This document shows, one piece after another, positions 56,632-64,000 of a DNA stretch of 64,000 bases; positions within the stretch are counted from its first letter, which is position 1; each line of letters opens with the position of its first letter. The translations under genes and the position numbers were made by a program. Below the pieces are notes generated by a model. It searched no databases. It was not told the DNA's origin and saw only the letters and a list, made by a program, of their open reading frames with translations. The DNA comes from Bradyrhizobium sp. 138 (GTDB lineage: Bacteria; Pseudomonadota; Alphaproteobacteria; Rhizobiales; Xanthobacteraceae): the NCBI RefSeq assembly GCF_023074075.1, contig NZ_JADPKT010000007.1, positions 62,001 through 126,000 of the forward strand, in the 5' to 3' direction.

Positions 56632-57039
56632 TTGATGTCCGGGGGCGAGCACACGCAAGCCTCCAGGCATTTCGGCGGGATCGTCCGCGGACGGAGAAGT
56701 CGTGTGGTCCTGACGCCCGGGGTTCTGGCGTCAAGTCATGTGGTGATGTGGCGGCCAACCGGTGCGCGCATCGATCATCCGCAAGGCGACGGGGGCAATA
56801 GTGCAACGCTCCCCGGGGAGAGCACGAAGGACACCGTTAAAACCATCCGCGCAGGGAAGGCCGGGCGACCGGCACACCTGTGGTCCACCCCGTGTGCGTT
56901 TTTCGATGCACGCGGACCGCGGGTGCCGCCGGCGCCCGGCCTTCCCTGCGCCCTTTGGTCCTCATGGGGTGCAAACGACAGCAAGCCTCGGGCGAAACGG
57001 GCCGCGAGATTGCGAAGGCGCGTCTGCGAGTTGAACTGA
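56632..57039 (+). repeat. Interspersed repeat carrying an apparent 135-codon open frame
   Basis: The open frame contains SSHVVMWRPTGARIDHPQGD and KTIRAGKAGRPAHLWSTPCA. I recall near-identical text in many hypothetical proteins across Bradyrhizobium genomes, always in gene-poor zones, which suggests a non-coding repeat rather than a gene. Copy number could not be checked. Confidence 0.4.
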
Positions 57040-57072
57040 GAGTTGGGGGATGCCGACGATCGACCTTGCTCC

Positions 57073-57187
57073 GTCATTGCAAGGGGCCCTTGCGACGAAG
57101 CAATCCAGGCTGCCGCTGCGGAACGACTCTGGATTGCTTCCGCCTTCGCCAAGGCTTCGGCGGACAAGTCGCTGCGCTCGCAATGAC
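57073..57187. repeat. Palindromic element with GTCATTGC / GCAATGAC ends
   Basis: GTCATTGC at 57073-57080 and GCAATGAC at 57180-57187 flank inner arms containing CAATCCAG and CTGGATTG. The text GAAGCAATCCAG is typical of a widespread alphaproteobacterial intergenic palindrome. Confidence 0.6.
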
Positions 57188-57232
57188 GATGCCGCTGAAG
57201 ACTCGCGCCAAACCACCCTCGCCGCGTGCGGC

Positions 57233-58006
57233 TCAGGCCGCTGCCTTCTGCCTTGCGACCATCGCTTCGCCGAACGCCTCGAACAGCTTGCGGTTGATCG
57301 GATTGTGCTGGGGATCGTATTCGGCGTGCCATTGCACGCCGAGTGCAAAGGTCGGGGCTTCCGCGATGCGGATCGCCTCGATGGTGCCGTCCTCGGCGAT
57401 GCCCTCGATCAGCACGCGCTTGCCGGGCTCCAAGATGCCCTGCCCGTGCAGCGAATTGACCCGGATCTTCTCGCAGCCGAGCAATCTTGCGAACGCCCCG
57501 CCGGGCGTCAGGTCGACGTCGTGACGGTCGGCGAACACGACGGTCGGATCGGGATGGATCTCGCCGTTCTCGAGCCGGGGCATGCGATGGTTCATGCGGC
57601 CGGGAATTTCGCGGATCTCGGGATGCAGCGAGCCGCCGAAGGCGACGTTCATCTCCTGCAGGCCGCGGCAGATGCCGAACAGCGGAATGCCGCGGGATAC
57701 GCAGGCGACCGAGAGCGCCAGCGCCACCTCGTCGCGGTGGATGTCGTAGGGCTCGTGCCGCTCGCACGGGTCGACATTGAAGCGGGTCGGATGGACATTG
57801 GCGCGGGCGCCGGTCAGCACGATCCCGTCGACCACGTCGAGCAGCGCGCCGATATCGGTGATGTCAGGCGCGCCCGCGAACATCATCGGCAAGCCGCCGG
57901 AGACCTCGGCCACGGCCCGCAAATTGCGCTCGCCCACCATCTGGACCTGAAATCGATTTTCGACGCGATGGGAATTCCCGATCACGCCGACGACCGGCTT
58001 TCTCAT
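57233..58006 (-). CDS. Class I glutamine amidotransferase-like hydrolase (peptidase C26, PuuD-like)
   Basis: 257-residue cytoplasmic hydrolase of the gamma-glutamyl-GABA hydrolase family. The nucleophile Cys is in PLFGICRGLQEMNVAFGG near residue 113, and the catalytic His-Glu pair is in LGVQWHAEYDP near residue 229. VLTGARANVHPTRF is the oxyanion-side motif. PuuD itself cleaves gamma-glutamyl-GABA in putrescine breakdown; no other puu gene is here, so the substrate is uncertain. Length is normal. Confidence 0.88.
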   Translation of the reverse strand: MRKPVVGVIGNSHRVENRFQVQMVGERNLRAVAEVSGGLPMMFAGAPDITDIGALLDVVDGIVLTGARANVHPTRFNVDPCERHEPYDIHRDEVALALSVACVSRGIPLFGICRGLQEMNVAFGGSLHPEIREIPGRMNHRMPRLENGEIHPDPTVVFADRHDVDLTPGGAFARLLGCEKIRVNSLHGQGILEPGKRVLIEGIAEDGTIEAIRIAEAPTFALGVQWHAEYDPQHNPINRKLFEAFGEAMVARQKAAA

Positions 58007-58096
58007 CTATCTTTCCGCGCCTCTCCGTTAAGAAGATTCCCAAACATGCCCCTCCGATGGAACAAATTCAACAGAAGGGATCGCGGGACGGCAATG

Positions 58097-58819
58097 CTAT
58101 TTTCGCGCAAATGCCTCCCGTGCCTCGCCCCCGGCGGGCAGGCCGGCGGCCTGCAGTGCGGTTGCCGCCGGATCGCCCGGCGCGGCCAGCCAGGGCAGTT
58201 TCGCGTTGATTCCGCGCGTCACGGGGTCCCCGAGCGCGCCACCGAAATCAATCGGCCAGAACCCGTTGGGCACGATTTCGGCGTTAAGGCCACGGATCGC
58301 GTAGCCCTCGCCGAGAGCCGCCTCCGCATGGTCGCCGGCGACAAGGCGCGCGGTCTTGGGATCATTGGGATCGCCAAAGCTCACGAGCACCGGGATGAGG
58401 TCTCCCTGCACCGGGACTACGCCGGTCTGCCGGTGGATATCGTTGAACGAGACGCGGCTGCCGCGCGCGGCGCCATAGGCGCGGAGCGCGACATAGTTGA
58501 TGTCATCGAAGTCCAGCTTGGCGCCCTGCCGGTGCGCCAGCAACGCCACCAGATTCTTGCCTTTGCCACGGTCTTTGCCATGGTCTTGCCCGAGGTCGAC
58601 GAACACCGCCTCCCCGCGCATCGTGGTGCGGCCGCCGCGGTTATAATTGCGGTCGGGCACGACGGCGAGAATGCCGGACCCGGTCTTGATCCCGTCAGGC
58701 GTCATCACCTCGACCGTGAGGCGAAATTTGTGGCCGGGCCGGTTGATGCGGATCTGATCGCCGATCACGAGCACGGCCAGGAGCCCGAGCAGACCGGCCC
58801 ATTTGCTGATGAAGCTCAA
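58097..58819 (-). CDS. Exported or membrane-anchored protein, unknown function
   Basis: 240 residues. A single N-terminal helix (WAGLLGLLAVLVIGDQIRI) is followed by a soluble domain with HKFRLTVEVMTPDGIKTGSG and GEAVFVDLGQDHGKDRGKGK. Conserved-looking turns such as RTTMRGEAVFVD and GLNAEIVPNGFWPIDFGG suggest a beta-rich fold. No family recognised. It stands between the C26 hydrolase (same strand, 90 bases) and the divergent transporter gene. Confidence 0.75.
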   Translation of the reverse strand: MSFISKWAGLLGLLAVLVIGDQIRINRPGHKFRLTVEVMTPDGIKTGSGILAVVPDRNYNRGGRTTMRGEAVFVDLGQDHGKDRGKGKNLVALLAHRQGAKLDFDDINYVALRAYGAARGSRVSFNDIHRQTGVVPVQGDLIPVLVSFGDPNDPKTARLVAGDHAEAALGEGYAIRGLNAEIVPNGFWPIDFGGALGDPVTRGINAKLPWLAAPGDPAATALQAAGLPAGGEAREAFARK

Positions 58820-58954
58820 ACGGCCCCCGTTGTTCTTTCCTCATCGCTCTGCACCGTCGGCGCGCCGGCGTCAAACTAGCGCGTTGACGCGGCCTTGATC
58901 GGACGCGCATTTGCCGAGAGAGTGCGGCGCGAACCGCGCTGAAAAGGACCCGAT

Positions 58955-60097
58955 GTGACCATGTCCAAAGATGAACGCACCCGCACCCAGGCTTGGGATC
59001 AGGCTTGGGCGATCACGGTCGGGGGCATCGGCGTGGTGCTGTTCACCGCGCTGCTCGCCTTCACCTGGTATTTCGCCGCCACGGTGCTGCTGATCTTCAC
59101 CGGCATGCTGCTCGGTCTCGGCCTCAACGCGCTGACGATCGCGCTCGGCCGCCGCGTGCCCCTGCCGCATGCGCTGCGGCTCGCGATCGTCTGCACCGCG
59201 CTCGCTTTGATGCTCGCCGGCATCGCCTATCTCGGCGGCGCCACCATTGCCGAGCAGGCTTCGCTCTTGAGCAAGACCCTCAAGTCGCAGCTCGCCAATG
59301 TCCGGTCCTTCCTCGACAGCCACGGCATCGACACCAGCTTTTTCGATCTCGGCAACACTGCGTCTGAGTCCTCGGTCAATGCGCCATCGGAGGCGACGCC
59401 CGTACCGGCAGCGCCCTCGCGCGGTGCCTTGCCGGGCGCGGGCGCGCTGGCGTCGAGCGGCGGCGCGATCGTGAGCCAGACTTTCAAGCTGCTGCTCGGC
59501 ACCATCCACGGTGTCGGCAACATCTTCATCGTGCTGTTCCTGGGCCTCGCCTTCGCCGCCCAGCCCGCCGTCTATCACGACGGCCTCTTGTTCCTGGCGC
59601 CGGCCAGGCACCGCACCCGCGTCGCTCTCGTCATCGACCGTATCGCCGAAACACTGGAGCGCTGGCTGATCGCGCAGATCATCGTCATGCTCGCGGTCGG
59701 CGCGGTGACCTGGATCGGGCTGGCCCTCATCGGCATCCCCGGCTCGTTCATCCTGGGGATTCAGGCCGGCCTGCTCGCCTTCATCCCGACCGTCGGGGCC
59801 ATCATCGCCGGCGTCATCGTGGTGCTGGCAAGCCTGGCCTCGGGCTGGATTCCGGCGCTCTCGGCCTTTCTGCTGTTCATGGGCGTGCACGCCATGGAGA
59901 GCTACGCGCTGACGCCGATCCTGCAGCGGCAGGCGCTCGACATCCCGCCGGCCACGCTGTTCGCGTTCCAGATCCTGCTCGGCGTCGTGTTCGGCATCTG
60001 GGGCCTTGCGCTGGCGCTGCCGCTGGTCGCCATCGCCAAGGTCATGATCGACCATTTCAAGACGTATGAGGAGATGCCGCTGGCCGAGGCGGCCTGA
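58955..60097 (+). CDS. AI-2E family transporter (permease)
   Basis: 380-residue integral membrane protein of the AI-2E/YdiK/PerM family. GTG at 58955 has AAAAGGA 6 bases upstream; ATG two codons later is an alternative. Helices at about residues 17-55 (AITVGGIGVVLFTALLAFTW; LLIFTGMLLGLGLNALTIAL), 73-92 and a C-terminal bundle (LIAQIIVMLAVGAVTWIGLALIG; LLAFIPTVGAIIAGVIVVLA; YALTPILQRQALDIPP) give eight helices. The Pro-rich loop near residues 145-165 is an insert. Substrates range from signals to ions; not known here. Confidence 0.87.
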   Translation: MTMSKDERTRTQAWDQAWAITVGGIGVVLFTALLAFTWYFAATVLLIFTGMLLGLGLNALTIALGRRVPLPHALRLAIVCTALALMLAGIAYLGGATIAEQASLLSKTLKSQLANVRSFLDSHGIDTSFFDLGNTASESSVNAPSEATPVPAAPSRGALPGAGALASSGGAIVSQTFKLLLGTIHGVGNIFIVLFLGLAFAAQPAVYHDGLLFLAPARHRTRVALVIDRIAETLERWLIAQIIVMLAVGAVTWIGLALIGIPGSFILGIQAGLLAFIPTVGAIIAGVIVVLASLASGWIPALSAFLLFMGVHAMESYALTPILQRQALDIPPATLFAFQILLGVVFGIWGLALALPLVAIAKVMIDHFKTYEEMPLAEAA

Positions 60098-60103
60098 CCC
60101 GCC

Positions 60104-60400
60104 TCAGGTGGTGAGCACGATCTCGGTGTGCTCGACCTCCGGGGGCGCGGCAAAATACTGGCCGACGAGGCCGCGCCATTCGGTGAAATTCTCCGAGCCG
60201 CGGAAATCGACGGTGTGGTTTTCCAGCGTGGCCCATTTCACCATCAGCCGGTAGCGCTGCGGTTTCTCGATCGACTTGTGCAGCTCGAAGCCGTGAAAGC
60301 CCTTGGAGCGGCCGAAAGCGGCCTTGGCTTTGGCGACGGCGGCCTCAAAATCCTTCTCGCTGCCCGGCTTGACGTCGATTTGCGCGATCTCGGTGATCAT
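60104..60400 (-). CDS. Antibiotic biosynthesis monooxygenase (ABM) family protein
   Basis: 98-residue small ferredoxin-like-fold protein. ITEIAQIDVKPGSEKDFEAA is the usual ABM N-terminal strand and helix, followed by GFHGFELHKSIEKPQRYRL and WATLENHTVDFRGSENFTEW. Members include heme- and quinone-modifying monooxygenases and many unassigned proteins. It is convergent with the AI-2E gene, only 6 bases between stops. Confidence 0.87.
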   Translation of the reverse strand: MITEIAQIDVKPGSEKDFEAAVAKAKAAFGRSKGFHGFELHKSIEKPQRYRLMVKWATLENHTVDFRGSENFTEWRGLVGQYFAAPPEVEHTEIVLTT

Positions 60401-60449
60401 GGTTTTCCACCCGTTTTTGTTCGATCGGCGTGTCTAGCGCAGCCGACGA

Positions 60450-60477
60450 AAAAGAAAAAGGCGCCGAAACGGCGCCC
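60450..60477 (-). terminator. Terminator downstream of the 79-residue membrane protein
   Basis: On the minus strand GGCGCCG-TTT-CGGCGCCTTTTTCTTTTT, 26 bases after the stop at 60503. It separates that gene from the ABM gene. Confidence 0.8.
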
Positions 60478-60502
60478 TGGTCGGCTCAAAAATGCAGGTC
60501 TC

Positions 60503-60742
60503 TCAGACCAGCAGCAGCACCGTGCCCGCCACGATGAGGGCGCAACCGACGAACATGACGAGCGGCCAAGTGCTGCGGCGGCTTTGCGTGTAGCGCCCCT
60601 GCGCGCGGCGCTCGGTGATCAGCGCGCTCTCATATTCATCTGCGGTCGAGAACAGACAGGCGAAACCGCTGCGAGCCGAAGTCGCAGCGGCTTCGAGCGA
60701 CATCAGGGCAGCCTGCGGGTTCTGTCGACGGATCGATTCCAT
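60503..60742 (-). CDS. Small protein with C-terminal membrane anchor
   Basis: 79 residues. The first 55 are soluble and charged (MESIRRQNPQAALMSLEAAA; STADEYESALITERRAQGRY), and the C-terminus is one helix (WPLVMFVGCALIVAGTVLLL). This is a tail-anchored layout. The gene is followed by a good terminator and follows a diguanylate-cyclase gene with a 59-base gap on the same strand. Function not recognised. Confidence 0.65.
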   Translation of the reverse strand: MESIRRQNPQAALMSLEAAATSARSGFACLFSTADEYESALITERRAQGRYTQSRRSTWPLVMFVGCALIVAGTVLLLV

Positions 60743-60801
60743 GACCGCAATGGTAGGGATCGAATGGTAAACAGAGCATTACCGCAAAGCCGCCTTGCGT
60801 C

Positions 60802-62022
60802 TCAGGCGGTGGCCGGCCGCACCTGCGGCGCACCGATCCGCGCGGCGCTCTGGCGGCGCCAGTTCTCCAGCGACAGCGGCAGCTCCTCCGCCGCCTCGAC
60901 GCGGTTACGGCCGCCGCGCTTGGCCTGGTAGAGCGCGGTGTCGGCCGAAGCCAGCAGCACTTCGAGCTCGGTGCCGGCGGGCCCGCCGGCGACGCCGATG
61001 CTGACGGTGGTATCGACCGGGCCCTCGTCGACCACGACGCCGGAGGTCTCGAATGCCTCGCGCACGCGCTCGGCGACCAGCACGCCCTCCTCCAGCGAAC
61101 ACGGCAGGAGCGCTGCGAATTCCTCGCCGCCGATGCGGCCCGACAGGTCGGAGATGCGCAAATTACTGACGACGACGGTCGAGAACAGTTTCAGCATCTC
61201 GTCGCCGGCAGGATGGCCGAAGCGGTCGTTGATCGACTTGAAGTGGTCGATGTCGAAGATCATCACGGTGACGGGACGTCCGGCCTTGGCCTCACGCTCG
61301 ATGACCCGCGAGCAGGCCTCGGAGAAGCCGCGGCGGTTGAGCATGCCGGTGAGCGGGTCGGTGGAAGCTGCGGTCCGGTGCGCGGTGACGGTGCGCTCGG
61401 ACACCAGCATGAAGATCACGAAGACGGTGCCGACGGCATAGAGCACGAGCTCGACCGCGAACACGGTGACCCAGATGCTCGAGGAGAAGCCGGCATCGTG
61501 CGGACGCAGGAAGCTGCCGATCAGGATCGGCAGCATCAAGACGCAGCCATGAATCACCGGCACTACGAAGGCCGGCCAACGCCGTTGCACGCTCTTGCGC
61601 CGCTCGGTCCAGAGCTCGCTCGCGGTCAGCGCCGCATAGACCGAGACGATGCCGGCGCCGACGATCATGCGCAGCATGGACGCTGCGGGATCGAGCAGCG
61701 TGACGGCGGCGGCCCAGGCGAGTGCGCCGAGCACCAGGCCGGGCCAGTTCGGCTTGCGGCCGTGGAAGACGCGCGCCGCGTTCCACACCATGCCGCAGGC
61801 AACGAAGCCGACGGCATTTAACGCGAGATAGAGATGCGGACCGAGCTTGTCGCCGGCCGCGGTCCATAACGCGACGGAGGCGGCACCGAGCAGATAGGCG
61901 GTGCCCCACCATTTCAATGCAGGGCTGTTCTCCTGCCTGCCGAAAAACACCATCATGGCGCCGAGCAATGCGGCAACCATGGTGGCGACCAAATAGAGCG
62001 TGATGCTATCGAGCGACATCAT
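60802..62022 (-). CDS. Membrane diguanylate cyclase (GGDEF)
   Basis: 406 residues. Six or seven N-terminal helices (YLVATMVAALLGAMMVFFG; YLLGAASVALWTAAG; and on to VFAVELVLYAVGTVFVIFML) form a sensor. The C-terminal GGDEF domain begins DPLTGMLNRRGFSEACSRVI near residue 225, has [22 protein letters not shown], and the active-site GRIGGEEFAALLP near residue 300. No inhibitory RxxD is obvious four residues upstream of the site (sequence RISDLSG: R-I-S-D fits an I-site). It should make cyclic di-GMP. Start has GAGGGGG upstream. Confidence 0.92.
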   Translation of the reverse strand: MMSLDSITLYLVATMVAALLGAMMVFFGRQENSPALKWWGTAYLLGAASVALWTAAGDKLGPHLYLALNAVGFVACGMVWNAARVFHGRKPNWPGLVLGALAWAAAVTLLDPAASMLRMIVGAGIVSVYAALTASELWTERRKSVQRRWPAFVVPVIHGCVLMLPILIGSFLRPHDAGFSSSIWVTVFAVELVLYAVGTVFVIFMLVSERTVTAHRTAASTDPLTGMLNRRGFSEACSRVIEREAKAGRPVTVMIFDIDHFKSINDRFGHPAGDEMLKLFSTVVVSNLRISDLSGRIGGEEFAALLPCSLEEGVLVAERVREAFETSGVVVDEGPVDTTVSIGVAGGPAGTELEVLLASADTALYQAKRGGRNRVEAAEELPLSLENWRRQSAARIGAPQVRPATA

Positions 62023-62177
62023 GTCGGCCCCCTCTAGATATAGCAGTTACGCGACCGGCCCAGCCGGTTTGCGCGCCCTTCCGAATGCGACGCTAGGTCG
62101 GCCGGGTTCCATTCAGGTTTTCGCGCGCGCCTAAGTTTTCGGGAAACACGCCATCAATTTGCGTACAAACGAACAGC

Positions 62178-62206
62178 AAAAAGGGCGCTGAAATCAGCGC
62201 CCTTTT
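62178..62206 (-). terminator. Terminator of the rplM-rpsI operon
   Basis: On the minus strand AAAAGGGCGCTGATTTCAGCGCCCTTTTT, 44 bases after the rpsI stop; perfect stem and T run. Confidence 0.88.
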
Positions 62207-62250
62207 GCATCTCATTGAAGCCGCTTTCGCGGCGAATGCGACCGAAGCGA

Positions 62251-62730
62251 TTAACGCTTCGAGAACTGGAAGGACCGGCGGGCCTTGGCCTTGCCGTACT
62301 TCTTGCGCTCGACCACGCGCGAGTCGCGGGTCAGGAAGCCGCCCTTCTTGAGCACGGAGCGCAGCTCCGGCTCGAAATAGGTCAGCGCCTTGGAGATGCC
62401 GTGACGGACCGCACCGGCCTGGCCGGACAGGCCACCGCCGGCAACCGTGCAGATCACGTCGTACTGGCCGGAACGCGCGGCCACGGAGAACGGCTGCTCG
62501 ATCATCATGCGCAGCACGGGACGGGCGAAATAGACCTCGACCTCGCGCGAGTTGACGGTGACCTTGCCGGCGCCCGGCTTGATCCACACGCGGGCGACCG
62601 CGTCCTTGCGCTTGCCGGTGGCATAGGCGCGGTTGAACTTGTCGACCTTCTTCTCGTGCTTGGGCGCGTCGGGCGCCGCCGCCGTCTTGAGCTGCGAGAG
62701 CTGGTCGAGCGACTGGATGGATTCGGCCAT
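62251..62730 (-). CDS. rpsI: 30S ribosomal protein S9 (uS9)
   Basis: 159 residues. Conserved text: [54 protein letters not shown] and [20 protein letters not shown], ending QFSKR; the C-terminal Lys/Arg tail contacts the P-site tRNA. The N-terminus is about 28 residues longer than E. coli S9, as usual in alphaproteobacteria. rplM ends 1 base upstream. Confidence 0.97.
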   Translation of the reverse strand: MAESIQSLDQLSQLKTAAAPDAPKHEKKVDKFNRAYATGKRKDAVARVWIKPGAGKVTVNSREVEVYFARPVLRMMIEQPFSVAARSGQYDVICTVAGGGLSGQAGAVRHGISKALTYFEPELRSVLKKGGFLTRDSRVVERKKYGKAKARRSFQFSKR

Positions 62731-62731
62731 G

Positions 62732-63196
62732 TTATGCGGCCCTCGTGTTCTTGCGGTTCAACTTGGCGATGTCGATCTTCTCGGGCTGCTGCGCCTCGTG
62801 CGGATGATCGGCCCCGCCATAGACACGCAAATTGCCCATCTGCACGCGGCCGAGCGGGCCACGCGGGATCATGCGCTCGACGGCCTTCTCGAGCACGCGC
62901 TCGGGATGCTTGCCTTCGAGGATCTGGCGCGCGGTGCGCTCCTTGACGTGGCCGACATAGCCGGTGTGCTTGTAATAGGTCTTCTGCTCGCGCTTGCGAC
63001 CGGTGAGGACCGCATGCTGCGCGTTGATGATGATGACGTTGTCGCCGCAATCAACGTGCGGGGTGTAGGTCGGGAGGTGCTTGCCGCGCAGGCGCATGGC
63101 GACGATGGTGGCGAGACGGCCGACGACCAGACCCTTGGCGTCGATCAGCACCCACTTCTTCGTCACCTCAGCCGGCTTTGCCGAAAAGGTTTTCAT
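62732..63196 (-). CDS. rplM: 50S ribosomal protein L13 (uL13)
   Basis: 154 residues. Conserved text: [66 protein letters not shown], and [20 protein letters not shown]. The start [15 protein letters not shown] at 63196 is typical; the frame is open 13 codons further without a good site. First gene of the rplM-rpsI operon. Confidence 0.97.
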   Translation of the reverse strand: MKTFSAKPAEVTKKWVLIDAKGLVVGRLATIVAMRLRGKHLPTYTPHVDCGDNVIIINAQHAVLTGRKREQKTYYKHTGYVGHVKERTARQILEGKHPERVLEKAVERMIPRGPLGRVQMGNLRVYGGADHPHEAQQPEKIDIAKLNRKNTRAA

Positions 63197-63253
63197 GTCA
63201 GAGTTTCCGTGGACGGGGAGCATCGGCGCGAACACCGCACCGGACTGCGCGGC

Positions 63254-63282
63254 TTTCTAGAGAAGAGAGGCGCTACGGTCAA
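63254..63282 (-). promoter_or_regulatory. Promoter of rplM-rpsI
   Basis: On the minus strand TTGACC (63282-63277), 17-base spacer, TAGAAA (63259-63254), about 58 bases before rplM. Good sigma-70 match. Confidence 0.65.
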
Positions 63283-63354
63283 TGCCAACAGATGGAATTT
63301 ATATTCGCAATATCAATAGCTTAAAAATATGGTGCGATATTACCTGCAAAAAGC

Positions 63355-63783
63355 TCAAATAGTTGGAATGGAATAGGTCGAGGTGACATGAGCGATCGGA
63401 TCGGGCGAGGTGCCGGACAACAGCTTCACCTCCCCCACCGCCAGCCGCTTGCCGAGCTTGAGCAGCCGCGCCTCTGCCAGCACGTCCTGGCCGGGCTGGC
63501 CCTTGCGCAGGAAGTTGATGTTGAGATTGGTGGTCACGGCGAGCCCGATCGGCCCGATTGCGGACAGGAGCACCACGTACATGGCGAAATCGGCGAGCGC
63601 CATCAGCGTCGGGCCGGACACGGTTCCGCCCGGCCGCAGCATCCTTTCGCTGTAGCGCTGGCGCAGAAGGCAGGTCTGGCCGTCCGCGCTTTCAATTGTA
63701 ATGTCGTCGCCGCTGAAGGCCTGGGGAAACTCGTGACGGAGGAATTTCTCCAGCTCCGCCACGCTCATTTTCGCTGATGCCAT
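63355..63783 (-). CDS. PaaI-type (hotdog fold) thioesterase
   Basis: 142 residues. The hotdog core is seen in GGTVSGPTLMALADFAMYVV (the Asp/Glu region of PaaI-type thioesterases), AIGPIGLAVTTNLNINFLRK and RLAVGEVKLLSGTSPDPIAH. These enzymes hydrolyse acyl-CoA esters. The start MASAKMSVAELEKF is preferred over an ATG four codons upstream because GGGTGGGG is well spaced. Divergent from the enoyl-CoA hydratase gene, which suggests a shared role in acyl-CoA metabolism. Confidence 0.87.
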   Translation of the reverse strand: MASAKMSVAELEKFLRHEFPQAFSGDDITIESADGQTCLLRQRYSERMLRPGGTVSGPTLMALADFAMYVVLLSAIGPIGLAVTTNLNINFLRKGQPGQDVLAEARLLKLGKRLAVGEVKLLSGTSPDPIAHVTSTYSIPTI

Positions 63784-63868
63784 GCTGTTCCCCACCCTCG
63801 CTTCACGTCCCCTGTTACATTAAGTTATCTGCGTCATCCAAATGCAATAATCCAACGGAAACGCTTCG

Positions 63869-64000
63869 ATGTCCGGCCAGGCCGCCCGCGCCCCCTCCCC
63901 GCAACCACCGATCCTGCTGCGCGAGACCGCAGGCCCCATCGCCATCCTCACGCTCAACCGACCGGCCGCGCGCAACAGTCTGTCGGAAGCGATGATTGCA
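63869..64000 (+). CDS. Enoyl-CoA hydratase/isomerase family protein (partial, 3' end off window)
   Basis: Only 44 codons are present. After a Pro-rich leader comes ILLRETAGPIAILTLNRPAA followed by RNSLSEAMI, the standard first segment of crotonase-fold enzymes (LNRPxxRNxLS). The rest, including the catalytic glutamates, lies beyond the window. Confidence 0.88.
   Translation, partial: MSGQAARAPSPQPPILLRETAGPIAILTLNRPAARNSLSEAMIA

Larger units (their letters stand above)
56173..57232. other. Gene-poor region of about 1 kb with interspersed repeats
   Basis: No convincing gene. It holds two repeat-like segments (listed separately at 56632 and 57073). Several open frames exist on both strands but overlap each other and lack ribosome sites. 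Confidence 0.5.

Overview
The window reads as a GC-rich alphaproteobacterial chromosome, most likely Bradyrhizobium or a close relative. This rests on a nuoA-N operon of rhizobial type, a glnB-glnA pair behind a sigma-54 promoter, a trigger factor/ClpP/ClpX/Lon block, an EcfG-type stress promoter (GGAAC-N16-CGTT), and interspersed palindromic repeats of the kind seen in that genus. No BLAST or profile search was run; family names come from reading motifs.

Layout. Bases 1-13290 (minus strand) hold respiratory complex I, nuoA to nuoM (nuoM runs off the left edge). Two extra genes sit inside it: an FkbM-type methyltransferase between nuoD and nuoE, and a 66-residue membrane protein between nuoE and nuoF. 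Bases 13.5-18.3 kb hold an iron-siderophore uptake set (TonB receptor, PepSY membrane protein, small membrane protein), a MarR regulator and a small exported protein. Then come tRNA-Asp, an HU-like protein, peptidase T and an alpha/beta hydrolase. Bases 21.2-35.3 kb are accessory: two related membrane proteins each next to a very small single-helix peptide, a CzcCBA metal efflux system with a CDF transporter, a polytopic membrane protein, a frameshifted acyltransferase, a methyltransferase and small exported proteins.

From 35.4 kb to 46.2 kb: tRNA-Val, a GFA-family protein, lon, clpX, clpP and tig (protein quality control, all minus), tRNA-Leu, a cupredoxin-fold protein that has lost most copper ligands, and the bifunctional NAD(P)HX repair enzyme. 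Bases 46.3-48.6 kb are the nitrogen-control pair glnB-glnA. Bases 48.6-53.7 kb hold a REP-like palindrome pair, a periplasmic asparaginase, a slipin/NfeD membrane pair, a tautomerase and a GlxA-type regulator with a late frameshift.

Bases 53.8-57.2 kb are a decaying zone: a RAYT transposase gene enclosed in a perfect 33-bp inverted repeat, two broken genes, and two interspersed repeats. The right end has a C26 amidotransferase, an exported protein of unknown function, an AI-2E family transporter, an ABM monooxygenase, a membrane diguanylate cyclase, rplM-rpsI, a PaaI-type thioesterase and the start of an enoyl-CoA hydratase.

Most of the window is ordinary housekeeping. The most unusual items are the RAYT/REP module with its covarying relative 5 kb away, the tiny membrane peptides paired with related membrane proteins, the inserted genes and His-rich loop in complex I, the copper-ligand-poor multicopper oxidase homologue, and three exactly 22-bp-phased repeats next to the MarR gene.
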